The notes under the pieces were generated by a model. It was not told the DNA's origin and searched no databases. It saw only the letters and a program-made list of their open reading frames with translations. This document shows, piece by piece, positions 22,727-34,570 of a stretch of 64,000 nucleotides of DNA; positions within the stretch are counted from its first letter, which is position 1, and the number at the start of each line of letters is the position of its first letter. Where the stretch lies: positions 1,364,001 through 1,428,000 of the forward strand of contig JAOTON010001028.1 of the NCBI GenBank assembly GCA_034440635.1, read 5' to 3'. This stretch comes from Lepas anatifera. Taxonomy: Eukaryota; Arthropoda; Thecostraca; Lepadidae. Made by a program: the position numbers and the translations under genes.

Positions 22727-23739
22727 CAGGGTGTTTCATAATGAATGATATTTTTGAATTGGTCATAATTCGGCTATAAACATGTTGTTGTGGTATGATT
22801 TACATATCAATCGAAAGCGAATTTTGGGACATTTACGTTTTTCGTATTTTGATAGCTGTTTTTTATTTTTGCTAGTTCAAAACAGTCTTAAAAATGAGTA
22901 GAAAATACTGTCTATTCTGCCTTTATCAAAAATTTTAGTAGAAATCACGCGCGTATCATGTGACAAGTATCACGCCAATGGCACCGCAAACATTATATCG
23001 TCACTGTGGTACATCACGGTCCACACGCGCATTGCCTCTGGAAATCAATTATAAAAACACACCTCTCAGCTTAGGAAGCTTGGGTCCAAGCAAGCAATCC
23101 CAAATTGGTTCATGTCCTTGTTCTGTGGTGAACAGTGAGATATTTTGCGCTGTGCACGCCGCATCCAGTCATTCATATGGAAGGTAAGCCAATGAGCCAT
23201 ATGGAGCTTGAGCCGAAAGCTTTAAACTTGTAATGTTACTAAAACTTGTGCGTTTGATGTGCATGCTCACGTGCGATTCTTGTGTGGTAAAGCCCTTTAG
23301 AGTGTTGCCAGTTCCGTGTTCTCAAGTATTTTCGGGCATATATCATGTTTCTTGCATCATTTTCTGAGTACATTTATGACGGGGGAAAATATTTGATTCA
23401 AATGGAACATGTTTATAGGAAAATGTCCTACAATCTACCATTAAAATGAGCGTTTTGTGGACGGATTTGAAGAATTTCTAGTTCTTTACTGAACATTTAA
23501 AAATATCATTCTTTCTGAAACACCCTGTACGAACATTTTCGATGAAGGCAAAATAGACAGTATTTTCAACTCATTTTTAGGACTATTTTTGAAGTAGAAA
23601 ATATCAAAACAGCTATCAAAATATGAATAATCGTAAATGTCCCAAAATTCACTTTCGATTGATATGTAAATCATACCACAACAATCTATTTACAACTGCA
23701 TTACGATCAATTCAAAATATATTCTTTTGAAACACCCTG
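22727..23739. mobile_element. TA-flanked inverted-repeat MITE (mariner/Tc1-like ends)
   Basis: TA at 22725-22726 and 23740-23741 flank the inverted ends CAGGGTGTTTC. Arms of about 210 bases are inverted copies (22727-22935 against about 23531-23739). A second terminal-like sequence, GAAACACCCTG followed by TA at 23516-23530, mirrors the left end even more closely over about 32 bases. The structure may thus be two overlapping or nested insertions. No transposase frame. It lies in an intron of the Mdm2-like gene. Confidence 0.75.
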
Positions 23740-24018
23740 TAGAATAGCGGTCAGAACCACCACACAGCCAAACAGTTGCCAGGCTGCTTCGCAACTTCCA
23801 AACATAGCATAGCTTAAATCATGTATTTTCCTCTCCAGCAAACACGGCTTTGACCAACTGCTCCCTACTGATTTAGATATTAACAAAATTCAAAACTGAC
23901 CCCAATTTAAGCCCAGATCTCGATGACATCTAATGAGTATCAATGAAAGCACTGATATGTCTCATATCACTGATATCATGTCAGACATGTGAGAAAACCG
24001 TGTTGAGAGTGGAATCAC

Positions 24019-24123
24019 CTGCGTAGAAGGCGGGAGCGTCGTCGGGCCAGTGCAGAAGCGCGCCGCTGCGACAGCGACGGCCGCGACGGGCTGCTCATCA
24101 CGTTCATGGCAGTGCTCTGATAT
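24019..24123 (-). CDS. Mdm2: Mdm2-like gene, basic SRPS..RRAS exon
   Basis: A 105-base exon flanked by tag before 24123 and donor GTGATT after 24019. It encodes MNVMSSPSRPSLSQRRASAL followed by an Arg-rich run. SRPSxSxRRA resembles the conserved stretch of vertebrate Mdm2 (SRPSTSSRRR) that carries the Akt phosphorylation site and nuclear-localisation signal, downstream of the p53-binding SWIB domain. The exon ends with two spare bases, exactly what the exon at 22375 needs. The upstream SWIB-encoding exon(s) should lie beyond 24123 on the minus strand. I looked and could not identify them. Confidence 0.6.
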
Positions 24124-26712
24124 CTAGATAGGGCCGGAAAGTGCACTTCTGAGGGATATTAGCGCTGATAAGAAGAACAGAGTGCACCACAGGCAGTTTG
24201 GGGAGTCTGGGAAAGACGGTTGCACACTCTGGTACTTCACTTGCTTCCTTACTGCAGTTCACGGCAGTGGATGTCTAAGACTTGCAGACAAAGCACCGTA
24301 AGAGCTTACACTACCTCGCAGTGTTCCGACTCTTATCTGGGGTTGGCAGACAAAGGACTATGAGTGCCAGTGTCTACCTTCTGTAAGCCTTAGGATGATG
24401 GTCCAAATCCTGAAAGCCCTAAATTCATTGGTTAGCTGAGTTAGATACATCCTGTTTTACTCCAGGCACACCACAAAATACACAAAATATTTCCAACCAC
24501 CCATAGGTGCCATAACCAGGAGGGGGGGTGGTAGTCCCACCAGTCTCCACTTCTGGACTGGTGGAAATGCTCATGCAACATAATAGAAGGTTTTAATCTT
24601 AAACATAAAACTTCAGAACACAAGTCTACAACTAAGCACAAAACAGCAGTACACCCAGGGTTAATATACCCAGGGATTAAAGAGACAGTTTATTTATCAT
24701 ATTTATCAAGAGACAGTTTAGGAATCATATGTCAAAGATGTAAGCCCTTTCTAAGTCAACATGCATCAAAGAGTTTTTCAAAGTAATCGCGAAAAATGTC
24801 CCATTGCTCATAAGACCAAAATAGAATAAAAATATATGCAAACAATGGCAAATTCCATATCAATACTGTGTATACCTTCAAATAGTGAATGGTTTGAACC
24901 TTTGGAGCACTCTTACTCCAACTGCAGCACAGTATTAGATGCCAGTAGCTGCAGAAATCTGAAATTCACAAAATCAAATCCATAAGTGACCTGGGATGTT
25001 GATATTTAGTTTACACTCCAGACCAAATTGAACTTCAGCAAAACTATTGAATTCAGATTGCATTGGAGATGAAGAAAAAGTCTTGGAACTTCTGGAAAAA
25101 GTTCCAGTTTCTGACAAATGCATAGCATGCAATCTTCGGAAACAACCTAATTGTACAGGTGCATGCCTATGCAGTTCTATATATCAAGGCTTGCTGGCAT
25201 TTGATGAAAATTTTGGTGACAAAACTGGATAATACAGTTTTCAAGCCACAACTTTATCTTGAAAGCTGATTTTGTAGGAAATCAAGTGTATATCACATTT
25301 TTCATTCCCACAATTTATACATTTCTTCTGTCCTTGCTTTGGCAGTACATAGTAAAATTGGACAAACTGAAAAGGTGGATGATTTTGCTGTTTAGGCCAG
25401 GTACTGTATCACTGCCATTTTACCTTCAGCATTGTGATTCTCATTTGCGAAGCAGATTATAACTTTCTGGTTACAAATAACAGTTGCATTTGCACATTGA
25501 CTTCAGCGCCTCTACACAATACCGGAGTAACATCTCGAATTGCGCAAACCGGTTTACGTATGGCTGTCAGGAGAGGTTGTCTCCAACAACTGTCTGTTTA
25601 GAAGACCCGGAGCTCACCAGCGAGCCATATTATGGAATATATGACATTTATGGCATGAAGTGGGCGCTACTACTGAGTCAGATTCCGTTCATTATTCCAA
25701 AAGATACTTAAAGACTGATACATTACATTTTTTTTTAGTTTAACGACGCATCAACTGCTCAGGTCATATGGCTGCAGAGGTGAGAGGGAAATAATTAGCT
25801 TGGGCTAGAGCAGGGCGCCAGATTCTGGCTCTAGGTGGGCTCGAACCCACGACACCCAGCACATACAGAATGTCATTGGTCGAGCCGAGCGCAAGCGCTA
25901 ACCGACTGAGCCACTCAGACCCCGAGAGAGTTAGCGACTTCCCTTGTAAGTGGTTCTAAACCATGCATTTGGGCTCCTCCGTCGCGGATAATCAGCTTTA
26001 GAGCCTTCTATGAGCCTCAAAGCTATCCATAAAATGCAGTGCAGTGCTTTCGTTAAGTTGATATAGAAATCACCCTGGATGGTGAAGTCAATTTGCCATC
26101 AGCTGCAGTATCTGTGCACAGAAAGTTATATTCTGTCCCGCTGATGAGAATCACCATCTTGGAGGTAAGGAACCAGTGGCACAACAACTGGCCAAAACAG
26201 CAACCAATTCACATTTCACTAGGGCAGGCTTAAGTTTCCGATAGAGGCTATGAACGGCTCGGAGAATGCTCGGCACTGAGCCTCAGCCAGCCTGCCACTC
26301 ATGGCAGCTGGCTGGTATTCGATTGCCTGAATCTGAAATATTCTGACCCGAAATGGCTCCGTAAGAAGCTGGTGACTGGCACAGCTTCCCCTGTTTCAAG
26401 GTATTCCAGAACTTACTGTGGTGAACGGTCCCACACAACATGGTCTGAAGCTGGCGGGAGATTTCGTGAGCCATCCAAAGGGTAAAAATATGCAACAGGA
26501 TCTTCTTCTAGCAGTATCAGAACTCTTAAATAGTTGGCAGGAGAATAGGGAGAAGCATCTGCCCCAACGACGTTCTCAAACGAATGTTACCAGAGAAAAG
26601 TTCGCCTCCGGAAGGCATTCCTGTTCGGTGGGGATTTTGAGTACTAGGGTGCTGAACCACTTAATTTCAGGTCTTTTGTAGAATAACATGTATTTATATT
26701 GTGTTGCAAATA
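24124..26712. other. Probable Mdm2 intron or intergenic; relic frames
   Basis: A plus-strand frame at 25047-25232 contains a cysteine cluster (K-C-I-A-C ... C-T-G-A-C-L-C), and another near 24160-24280 reads QFGESGKDGCTLWYF. Both look like decayed transposon coding sequence, but I recognise neither family. A SINE occupies 25735-25925. I see nothing else. Confidence 0.35.
25735..25925 (-). repeat. tRNA-derived SINE, copy 4
   Basis: The minus-strand head GTGGCTCAGTCGGTTAGCGC (A box) and GTGGGTTCGAGCCC (B box) is followed by a body and the tail AGTTGATGCGTCGTTAAAC, ending in an A-run that reads as T-run at 25728-25738 on the plus strand. The head is well preserved. Confidence 0.75.
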
Positions 26713-26720
26713 CATCTGAC

Positions 26721-29700
26721 CAGGGGCGCAGCCAGGGGGGCACAGGGGCACGTGCCCCCCCATCGGTGCCGGGGTGCCCTTTTGATTGCCAGGTGGTGTG
26801 CCTTTTTTGGGCGGTGCCGCTCGAAATTTAGTGCCCTACGTCGTTGAGCCTAGATGGAACTAGACTGCATTTAGCGATTTAAACTATTGTTTGACAATTA
26901 AGTGCCTTTTTGGTCAGTTAGGGCATTCTGTCGCCTTTCCAAGCACCCGGGAAGAGTATAGGCACGTAATCCGTTTCCAAATAATGCCTCATCGTCGCCA
27001 ATAATCGTATGGGCAGAGCTAATCTGGTGCCCTTGAGCTCATCTGGTGCCCACTGAGCGCTGGTCTTGAACCCTGGAGCTGATCATGTGCCCTCTGAGCT
27101 GATCTGATGCCCTCGTAGTCAATCTGGTGCCCCCCCTGAGAAAATAATTGTACCTTCTGAATCTATATAATGCTCTCTGAGTTAGTCTGATGCCTCCGAG
27201 CTTGCCTGGTGCCCAATTAGCTGTTTTAGTGCCCCTTGAGCTGATCCGGGCCCCTGAACTTATTTAATGCCTCCCGTAGTTAATCTACTGTCCAGGGCCG
27301 CAGCCAGGGTCACAGGGGGCACGTGCTCCCATCGGTGCCGGGTGCCCTTTTGATTGCCAGGTGGTGTACCCCTTTGGGCCGTGCCGCTCGAAATTTAGTG
27401 CCCTACGCCGTTAAACCTAGATGGCACTAGGCCGCATTTAGCGATTTCCACTATTGTTTAACAATTAAGTGCCTTTTGGTCAGCTAAAGCATTCTGTCGC
27501 CTTTCCAAGCACCCGGGAAGAGTATAGGCACGTAATCCATTTCCAGATAATGCCTCATCGTCGCCAATAATCGTACGGGTGGAGCTCATCTGGTGCCCCC
27601 TGGAGGTGATCATGTGCCTTCTGAGCTGATCTGATGCCCTCGTAGTCAATCTGGTGCCCCCTCCCTAAATAAATAATTGTGCCTTCTGAACCTATATAAT
27701 GCTTTCAAGTTAGTCTGATGCCTCCGAGCTTGCCTGCTGCCCCATTAGCTGTTTTATTGCCCCTTCAGCTGATCCGGGCCCCTGAACTTATTTAATGCCT
27801 CCCGGAGTTGATCTACTGTCCAGGGGTGCAGCCAGGAAGGCACAGGGGGCACGTGCCCCCATCACTGCCGGGGTGCCCTTTTGATTGCCAGGTGGTGTAC
27901 CGAATTTGGGCCGTGCCGCTCGAAGTTTAGAGCCCTAGCCGTTGAACCTAGATGTAACTGGACCGCATGTAGCGATTGAAACTATTGTTGGACAACTTAA
28001 TACCTTTCTCGGTCAGCTGGGGCATTCTGTCGCCTTTCCAAGCACCCGGGAAGAGTATGGGCACCTAGTATGTGTCTACCTAATGCCTTATCGTCGCCAA
28101 TAATCGTACGGGTGAAGCCAATCTGGTGCTCCTTGAGCTCATCTCGTGGCCTCTCAGCTGGTCTTGGCCCCTTGAGCGGATCTGGTGCCCCTGAGTCAAT
28201 CGAGTGCCCCACTGAGCAAATAATTGTGCCCCTGAACCTATATAATGCTCTCTGAGTCAGTCTAATGCTTCCGAGCTTGTTTGGGGCCCTGATAGCTGAT
28301 TTAGTGCCCTTGAGCTGATTTAGTGCCCCTTGAGCTGATTTGGGCCCCCGAGCTGTCTCATGCCTCCCCAAGTTGATTCTGTATCCTAAGTCAATATGGT
28401 GCCTCTTCAGCTGATTAGGTGCCCCCTCAACTGATTATTGATGTCTCCTTAGATGGTCTGGTCCCCCCTGAGCTGGTTTGGTGGGCCCTGAGCCCACCTT
28501 GTGTCCCCTGAGCTGTTATGTTGCTCCCTGAGCTGATTTAGGCTCCTGCCATAGTCTGGGGGTGGGAGCTGATCTGGACCCCGAGCGGATCGACCTGGTG
28601 CTACCTGAGCTGCACTAATGCCCCTTAGTCGATCTGGTGCCTCCTGAGCCCATATGATGCCCCCCTGAGTAATCTGGTGCCTTTTCAGCTGATCTGGGCC
28701 TCCTTACGTGATTTCATGAGCAGATCTAAAGCCCTGAGCTGAGCTGGGCCCACAGAGGCTGATGAGGGCCCCTGAGATGGTATGGGGCTCCTGAGCTGAT
28801 TAAGTGCCTCCTGACTTGATCTGGTATTCCCGAGCTGGTCGGGGACCACTGTTCTGATTGTTTGTCCCCGGAGCTGATCTGGTGCCCTATGGGCATCTGG
28901 TGTCCCCTGAGCAGCTCTGGGGCTTTTGAACTGATTGGGCCCCGAGCTGGTGAGGGATCCCTGAGCTGATTTAGTGCCCCTGACTTGAACATGCCCCCTG
29001 TGCTGATCGATCTGGTGCACCCTGAGCAGATATACTGCCTCATGAACTTAACTAATGCCCCTGAGTCGATCTGGAGCCTGCTGAGTCATCAGTGTGTCTC
29101 CTGAGCCCATCTTATTCCCTCTGAGCTAGTCTGGTGCCCCATGGCTAATATGATGCCCTTTAAGCTGACCTGGGCCTCCTGGGTTAATTACGTGATTTCC
29201 TGAGCAGCTCCCAGGCCCTGAGCTGAGCTGGGCCCACAGGGGTTGATATGGGCCCCTGAGATGGTATGGTGCTTCTGAGCTGATTAAGTGCCTCCTGACT
29301 TGATCTGGTATTCCCGAACTGATCTGGGCCCCGAGCTGGTCGGGGACCACTGATCTGATTGTTTGTCCCCTAGGCTGATCTGGTGGCCTATGGGCCGATC
29401 TGGTGTCCCCTGAGCAGCTCTGGGGCTTTTGAACTGCTTGGGCCCCGAGCTGGTGAGGGATTCCTGAGCTGAATTAGTGCCCCTGACTTGATCTTGCCCC
29501 TGACCTGACTTGAGGCCCCTGAACTGATCTGGGGCCCCAAGAGCTGATCTGGGGCCCAAGAGCGGATCTAGGTTCTGAGGGTACCCTGAGCTGGTCCGGG
29601 CGCTGAGCTTGTGAGAGCCCCTTAAGTTGGCTTGAGGCCCCTGAAGTGATCTGGCGCCTTAAACTGTTCTGGGGCTTCTTGAACTGGTTTAAGGCCCTAC

Positions 29701-30843
29701 GAGCCTATCTGTGGCCCATTGAGCTAGTCTGATGACCTCATCTCTGGGAGCAATGAGCTAGTCTAGTCCCTGGGTGAAGCATGAGCTACTCTGTGGCCCT
29801 GATCTACATCAGGGGCCCCTGAGATGATCTTGAATAGATAGATAATAAGAACACAAGGCCAACTCCCATCATCTTGGGGCGGGGTCACTGAGCTAGTCTA
29901 TTCCCTGGAGGCACAACTGGGGGGATGGGGGAAGTTGCTCTGGAGGCCTCTTATCCACACTTAGGGGCCCCAGAGCTGGTCTTGAATAGATGGGGAATAA
30001 GAACACAATGGAAACACCCCTTGTAAAATAGAGCTAACAGGGAATGAGGAATCTCTAAAATGGCTTGTGATACCTAGGCACCCCTGGTTATATAAATTGC
30101 TTATTATACTGGTGGATTCTGGGAAGGGATGATAAAAAGGCATGTGCCCCTGAGCTCAGAGCACAGTCCCCTAAACCAGGATTTCTACTATTTAATTTAG
30201 ATGAAGAAATAGTTTTCACAATTTTCAGCCCTGTCACACCATCCCCATCCAAACCACCGGCCTGTTCACCTTTTGTTTACTCTTAACTGGGACCGAGCCT
30301 TGCGAATATGGAACTTAATAAACGCGTTCAAAAGGTATCTCCCAAATTTTTCCGGCAGCAAAAATGTGTTCTTCCAAAGACACTATGCTACTCCTCGTCC
30401 CACGGCGATTGTGGAGGCAAGGAACTTAATCCGCATTCAGCTAGGGGCTCACTCGTCACGACAAAACAAGTGGGCATCACAAAAAATTTTCGACTCCAAT
30501 ATGCCTTAACCTGCACATTGTAACAGATATCACATGCTCCGCTGATTTCTCTGATGTTAAGTACTTGCATGAGTTGGCTGCCCTTAAATCTATCCAAAAC
30601 AGTAGTGTTTTTGGCTACTTCTATGGCATTTTGGTGATATTTTGTTTACTTTTTTCGGTTTTAATCGAGTTTTCCTTCTCCGTCAATTATTTCTTTGGAT
30701 TTTTATTGAACCAAAGATGCCCAAAAAATTATATAAACAAAGATATAGTAAGGTTTTTAGGTTACGTTAAAAAGTGCCCTTTTTTCCGGGGGTGCCCCTC
30801 AAAGTTGGTGTGCCCCCCCATACGAAGCTCTGGCTGCGCCCTG
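26721..30843. mobile_element. hAT-like element C with satellite interior, 4.1 kb
   Basis: Inverted ends CAGGGGCGCAGCC and GGCTGCGCCCTG are flanked by a perfect 8-bp duplication, catctgac (26713-26720 and 30844-30851). The size of duplication and CAGGG start fit hAT transposons. No transposase is visible. The first 1.6 kb consists of three imperfect copies of a 530-570-base block that includes the end sequence (starting near 26721, 27291 and 27821). From about 28380 to 29830 the DNA is a 20-bp degenerate satellite, CCTGAGCTGATCTGGTGCCC and variants, with an internal duplication of about 270 bases (28731-28990 and 29215-29490). The right 700 bases are AT-rich and unique. Confidence 0.85.
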
Positions 30844-30851
30844 CATCTGAC

Positions 30852-31400
30852 AAGTAAATGCCTGCATGTTAAATCCCATCTACCGCTGTCTTTACTGTTA
30901 GGTTATGTACCCCTTTTATCCCAATTTAACAGGGGGAGACTGCAACGCTGGGCGGCCAATCTGGCGCCTGAACCATGAAATCTTTGGCCAGTTTGAGGCG
31001 ATCTTTCCCGTTGTCGTAGATGCTTGAAATGTGGCTTAATGTGGCTTAAAAACAGTTCTCGCGAGAACTTAACGTGAGTGGCTTTTATTATTTTTATGAT
31101 AAGTGGTTTAAACCAGGGTGGCATAAATTAATTTATGCCAGCCGGTTTAATCCATGGTTTAAACCGGTTTAAACCAGAACATGGCTTAAATTTGCCAACC
31201 CTAATTGTATGTACAGTGTTACTTTGGGAGAACTTTGCTTATAGCGGCACGTTAATATAAATATTTCCAATGAACATGGGGTACCACTTTAATCAGCAGG
31301 ACTCACTCTATAACATATCGGCGACTCCAATGTGAAATCCAAAAACTTATCTTGTTTTCCAACAAATAACGTATATCGGACGGGCGCACGGCTGCCGGCC
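30852..31400. repeat. Cluster of perfect palindromes
   Basis: A perfect 22-bp palindrome occupies 31119-31140 (arms TGGCATAAATT/AATTTATGCCA). Around it are three GGTTTAAACC palindromes and a variant between 31104 and 31178. It is AT-rich and non-coding. It might be the end of a fold-back transposon, but I could not find its partner. Confidence 0.6.
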
Positions 31401-31700
31401 GGGCACTAACCAGCAGAAGCGGGCAAAGCGGGCGGAAGCTGGCGGATGAACACCAACTAGAGATGTAATATTAAAAGCCGGTGAAAGTCCAATGGGGGAG
31501 AAAAGAGGGGGAAGGCTAGAGAATCGGGACAGGCGGCGAGCTTAAGCTCGCATGGAAGCTCGCAGACATGCGAGCGAAGCGAGCATCAGGTGAGTTCCTG
31601 GGGAGGCCACGGCATTCGCCGGCGGAGCCGGGCAATGCCGCTGCTGACGCAGGCGATAGTTAGCACCGCAGGTTAGGCCGCCGGAGGCCGCTCCTAAATC
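31401..31700. other. GC-rich hairpin-forming block
   Basis: Dense in GC self-complementary motifs: a perfect 16-bp palindrome GCGAGCTTAAGCTCGC at 31536-31551, then GCGAGCGAAGCGAGC, GCCGGCGGAGCCGGGC and GCCGCCGGAGGCCGC. It ends directly at the telomere-type repeat. No reading frame. Its composition is unlike that of its neighbours. Confidence 0.5.
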
Positions 31701-31745
31701 GGTTAGGTTAGGTTAGGTTAGGTTAGGTTAGGTCAGGTCAGGTCA
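31701..31745. repeat. Interstitial (GGTTA)6(GGTCA)3 tract
   Basis: Six GGTTA units, the arthropod telomeric pentamer TTAGG in register, are followed without a break by three GGTCA units that differ by one T-to-C change. At 45 bases it is too short for a telomere. It may be an interstitial remnant or simple-sequence drift. Confidence 0.9.
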
Positions 31746-33305
31746 GATTTAGGTTAGACTTTTCTTCCTCTGCCATTGCTAGATCTTCGCCGTCTCTACA
31801 TACCATGCACACTGAACTTGATCCGCCTATTTCAGACAGTTTGAGCGTATGAAAGTAGTACCGCAGCAGTTCGTAAAAAAAGTCATTTGAAAGATATATC
31901 AGTAATTGTAGCATAAACAATTGCAAAACAAATATTGTTGAACACTTTATGGTTCCTAGTTATCGTATATAACGTTTTCTTCCCGAAAATATTTACTTTT
32001 TAACATTACCGACTGCGCAGAAGACGTAAACAAGAGAATCGTCATTCATTTCTATGCTTTGATCAGCGCTGTTACCGTGAATATGCCGCGATTTCTCCGG
32101 GTGATTTAATGCGTGTTTTCAAGGATTTGACACTGGTAAGTGTGCTAAATACTTGAAATATGTTCCATACTACCCTAAAAATGCATTAGAATGTCACCGT
32201 TTCTATAGAAAATTTTTCAGAGCGATGGCCGCCTTTAGCAAAGTGCTCCTTACTTTGTAGGTCAGTGAGGTGTAACACCTCACATTTCCACCACTTTTAT
32301 GAAATGTGTCAGTAGTGTCGGATGCAAGTTGATGTGGTTTGATCAAGGTTTGGTTGGATTTGTGCATTAGATGGTAGGTGCACAGGTACATAGCAGACAT
32401 ACTGTGGCATATCAATATGAACAGGGGCCCAGTGAGATCAAGATGATAGCCACCCCCCATATTCAATATCTTTAACCATTAACCCTATTGCATCATCTAG
32501 AAGGAAGTGAAAATGACCACACAATACAATACACCTCAACCTTGCCCCCATGTCAATGTTGATACCTCAAGAAGGTAGTCCCTTTCTTTTGTGATAGCAA
32601 AGATAATTACAATGTCTACCTAATGAGTGTACAAGAGTCCCACTATTACATGTTGATGTACCTATTCACACAATACAATAAACATATGAAAAACTAAAGA
32701 CTCACCAAACTCCCGAAATTTTTCCACTTTGAGTTTCCTTCATAACCAACGTTTTTCACGATTCTGAGCCCCGTTCCAATTTGAATTCGCCAGCCCGTGT
32801 CAATAATGATGTTCAGGAGTTAGTGCGACACGCAAGTAAGCACTTCATGACATACCTTTTTTAAACGCAAAAATGACGACGATATTGATCCTTATTCGAG
32901 GAAATACTCTATCTTTCCGGGTCTTGGAAAGAATAGTATGACCACAACTGCCACCAACTGACAACAGCGACGACGCCGCCGCGTCTTCGGGGAAGATGGC
33001 GGCCAAATCCAAATGCGGTGCAAATCGCGTCGGTTGAAGATGGCGGGCGGCGACTAGCGCTTTTGGCGTCGACGGATATCGCATAATGATATTACACCCG
33101 CTAGATGGCAGCACTAAATGAGGATGGCAGTGCGTCCAGCCCGCTGTCTTGGTTTACAGCGTTGCGGACGTCGAGAAATGTCCGCCGTGGCGCCACCTGC
33201 CGTTCAGTTTTCGCACCAGTGCTTCGCAAGTATGGGAATAGGCAGGGGAAACGAGAGAAGATAGGGGAGAGGGTAATAGATAGGACGGGTATGGCATTAG
33301 GTGGC
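31746..33305. other. Intergenic, with a GC-rich promoter-like patch
   Basis: Mostly anonymous AT-rich sequence. 32960-33240 is GC-rich with several CpGs and two YY1-type motifs. No gene could be assigned on either strand, although short frames start there (plus 33105, minus 33114). Confidence 0.4.
32993..33047 (+). promoter_or_regulatory. Two YY1/Pho-like motifs
   Basis: AAGATGGCGGC at 32993-33003 and AAGATGGCGGG at 33037-33047, 44 bases apart in the same orientation. AAGATGGCGGC is the extended consensus for YY1/Pleiohomeotic, often found just downstream of transcription starts. The surroundings are CpG-rich. No downstream gene was identified, so a promoter role is only suggested. Confidence 0.35.
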
Positions 33306-34140
33306 TGTGGCGGATCTAGCCGGTGGGTTTGGGAGGGGCAAATCAAAGTCAAAAGTCAAAAAGCACAAAAAAACGTAACACCGTGAAAGCTGCGCTGCAA
33401 TATCACTTGCCGGTAAAATTTTGTGAATTTGAGGCGAAAAGCAAAAAAACCGTCACGGATAAAAATTATGGGCTCGAGATGCTTTTTCCAGTCCGAGGCC
33501 CAATATTTACACTGATCTTAACTGGTTCTGTTTGAATTTGAGAGCTGAAGCACCAAAATCTTGCTTATAAACTAAAAAGGAGTCGGGGAAAAGAGGAGGT
33601 CGATCACTTTGGGGGTTTTGCCCCGAGCTTTTGCAGTTGGGGGAAATGCCTTTTTGCCCCCCTTGGATCTGCCACTGATAGGCAGATCCAAGATTGCCGA
33701 TTGGGGGGGCGTCATCTGGACCAGGGGCATAGGCGTAGGAACGTCCAGAATATTGGGGGCAGCGGGCATTTTGAAGTCATTTCTTTCCAGTCAACGCCAT
33801 AGGGTTAATGGTTAAGAATCATAAATATTTGGGGGCCATGGCCCCCTGGCCCACCCCGTTCCTACGCCTATGACCAGGGGGATCCACTTTTGACCTGAAA
33901 AACCTATTAGGTGGGCGCAAAATCCTATCGGTGGGCACCGATTTTCGCATCGGGGGAGATGGGAAGCGACATTTCAGGGGGGACCCATTGACCCTCCAGG
34001 GGGGCGCCGTGGCCATTTCAAGGGGCATATGCGTAGGAACAGGGGGGGGGCAGGGGGCCATGACCCATGGCCTGCCAATATTCTCGTTGGGGGGCCAGAC
34101 CATAGAGCTGGCCCCCGCCCCCAATATTTTGAGTTAGATG
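33306..34140. mobile_element. Pile-up of hAT-like MITEs
   Basis: 33306-33676 is a relative of the element at 52721 (GTGGCGGATCTAGCC to GGATCTGCCACTG). From 33677 to about 34018 runs a reverse-orientation relative of the element at 50004. Inside that sits a complete 145-bp element, 33728-33872, with inverted ends CATAGGCGTAGGAACG/CGTTCCTACGCCTATG and a perfect 8-bp duplication accagggg. A further end, CATATGCGTAGGAAC, lies near 34025. At least three insertions are stacked here. Confidence 0.7.
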
Positions 34141-34570
34141 CTCATTCACAAATTTAACCATATTGTGCTGAAAATGATTGCGGTGATATTTATCATTAAA
34201 AACTAAGAATGAGTAATTCATTAGTGTCCCAGCATATAGAAACTTTGATTGGAACCGTGCCCTATACGCTCTAACTGGGCTTGACTCAGGGCCCTCCAAA
34301 GTTAGTTGGTAGCAATCTACTGCCATGGCGCACAAATGCGACTGCTCCATAGAGCTTACGTGTTAAATTGGTCATTTTCCGACAGCTGCTGTCATCAGCC
34401 TATGGCCGTTGGAAAAAATGTAATAAAGCTGTTAGAAAGCCTGTTCTCTGCTCTTTCCATGTTCTATTTGGCGTTTTTACGTCAGACGCACAGAACTACC
34501 TCGAAACATCAATTTTCGATAACTCTGCAAATGTGCGCCACAGATTTCTTGGCGCACACCCCATACGCCA

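Noticed and set aside
28685..29559. Minus-strand repeat frames in element C
   Set aside because: Satellite-driven open frames without start context, splice support or domains.
26721..30843. Regular short repeats suggesting a CRISPR array
   Set aside because: Units are contiguous and degenerate without unique spacers, in a eukaryotic transposon.
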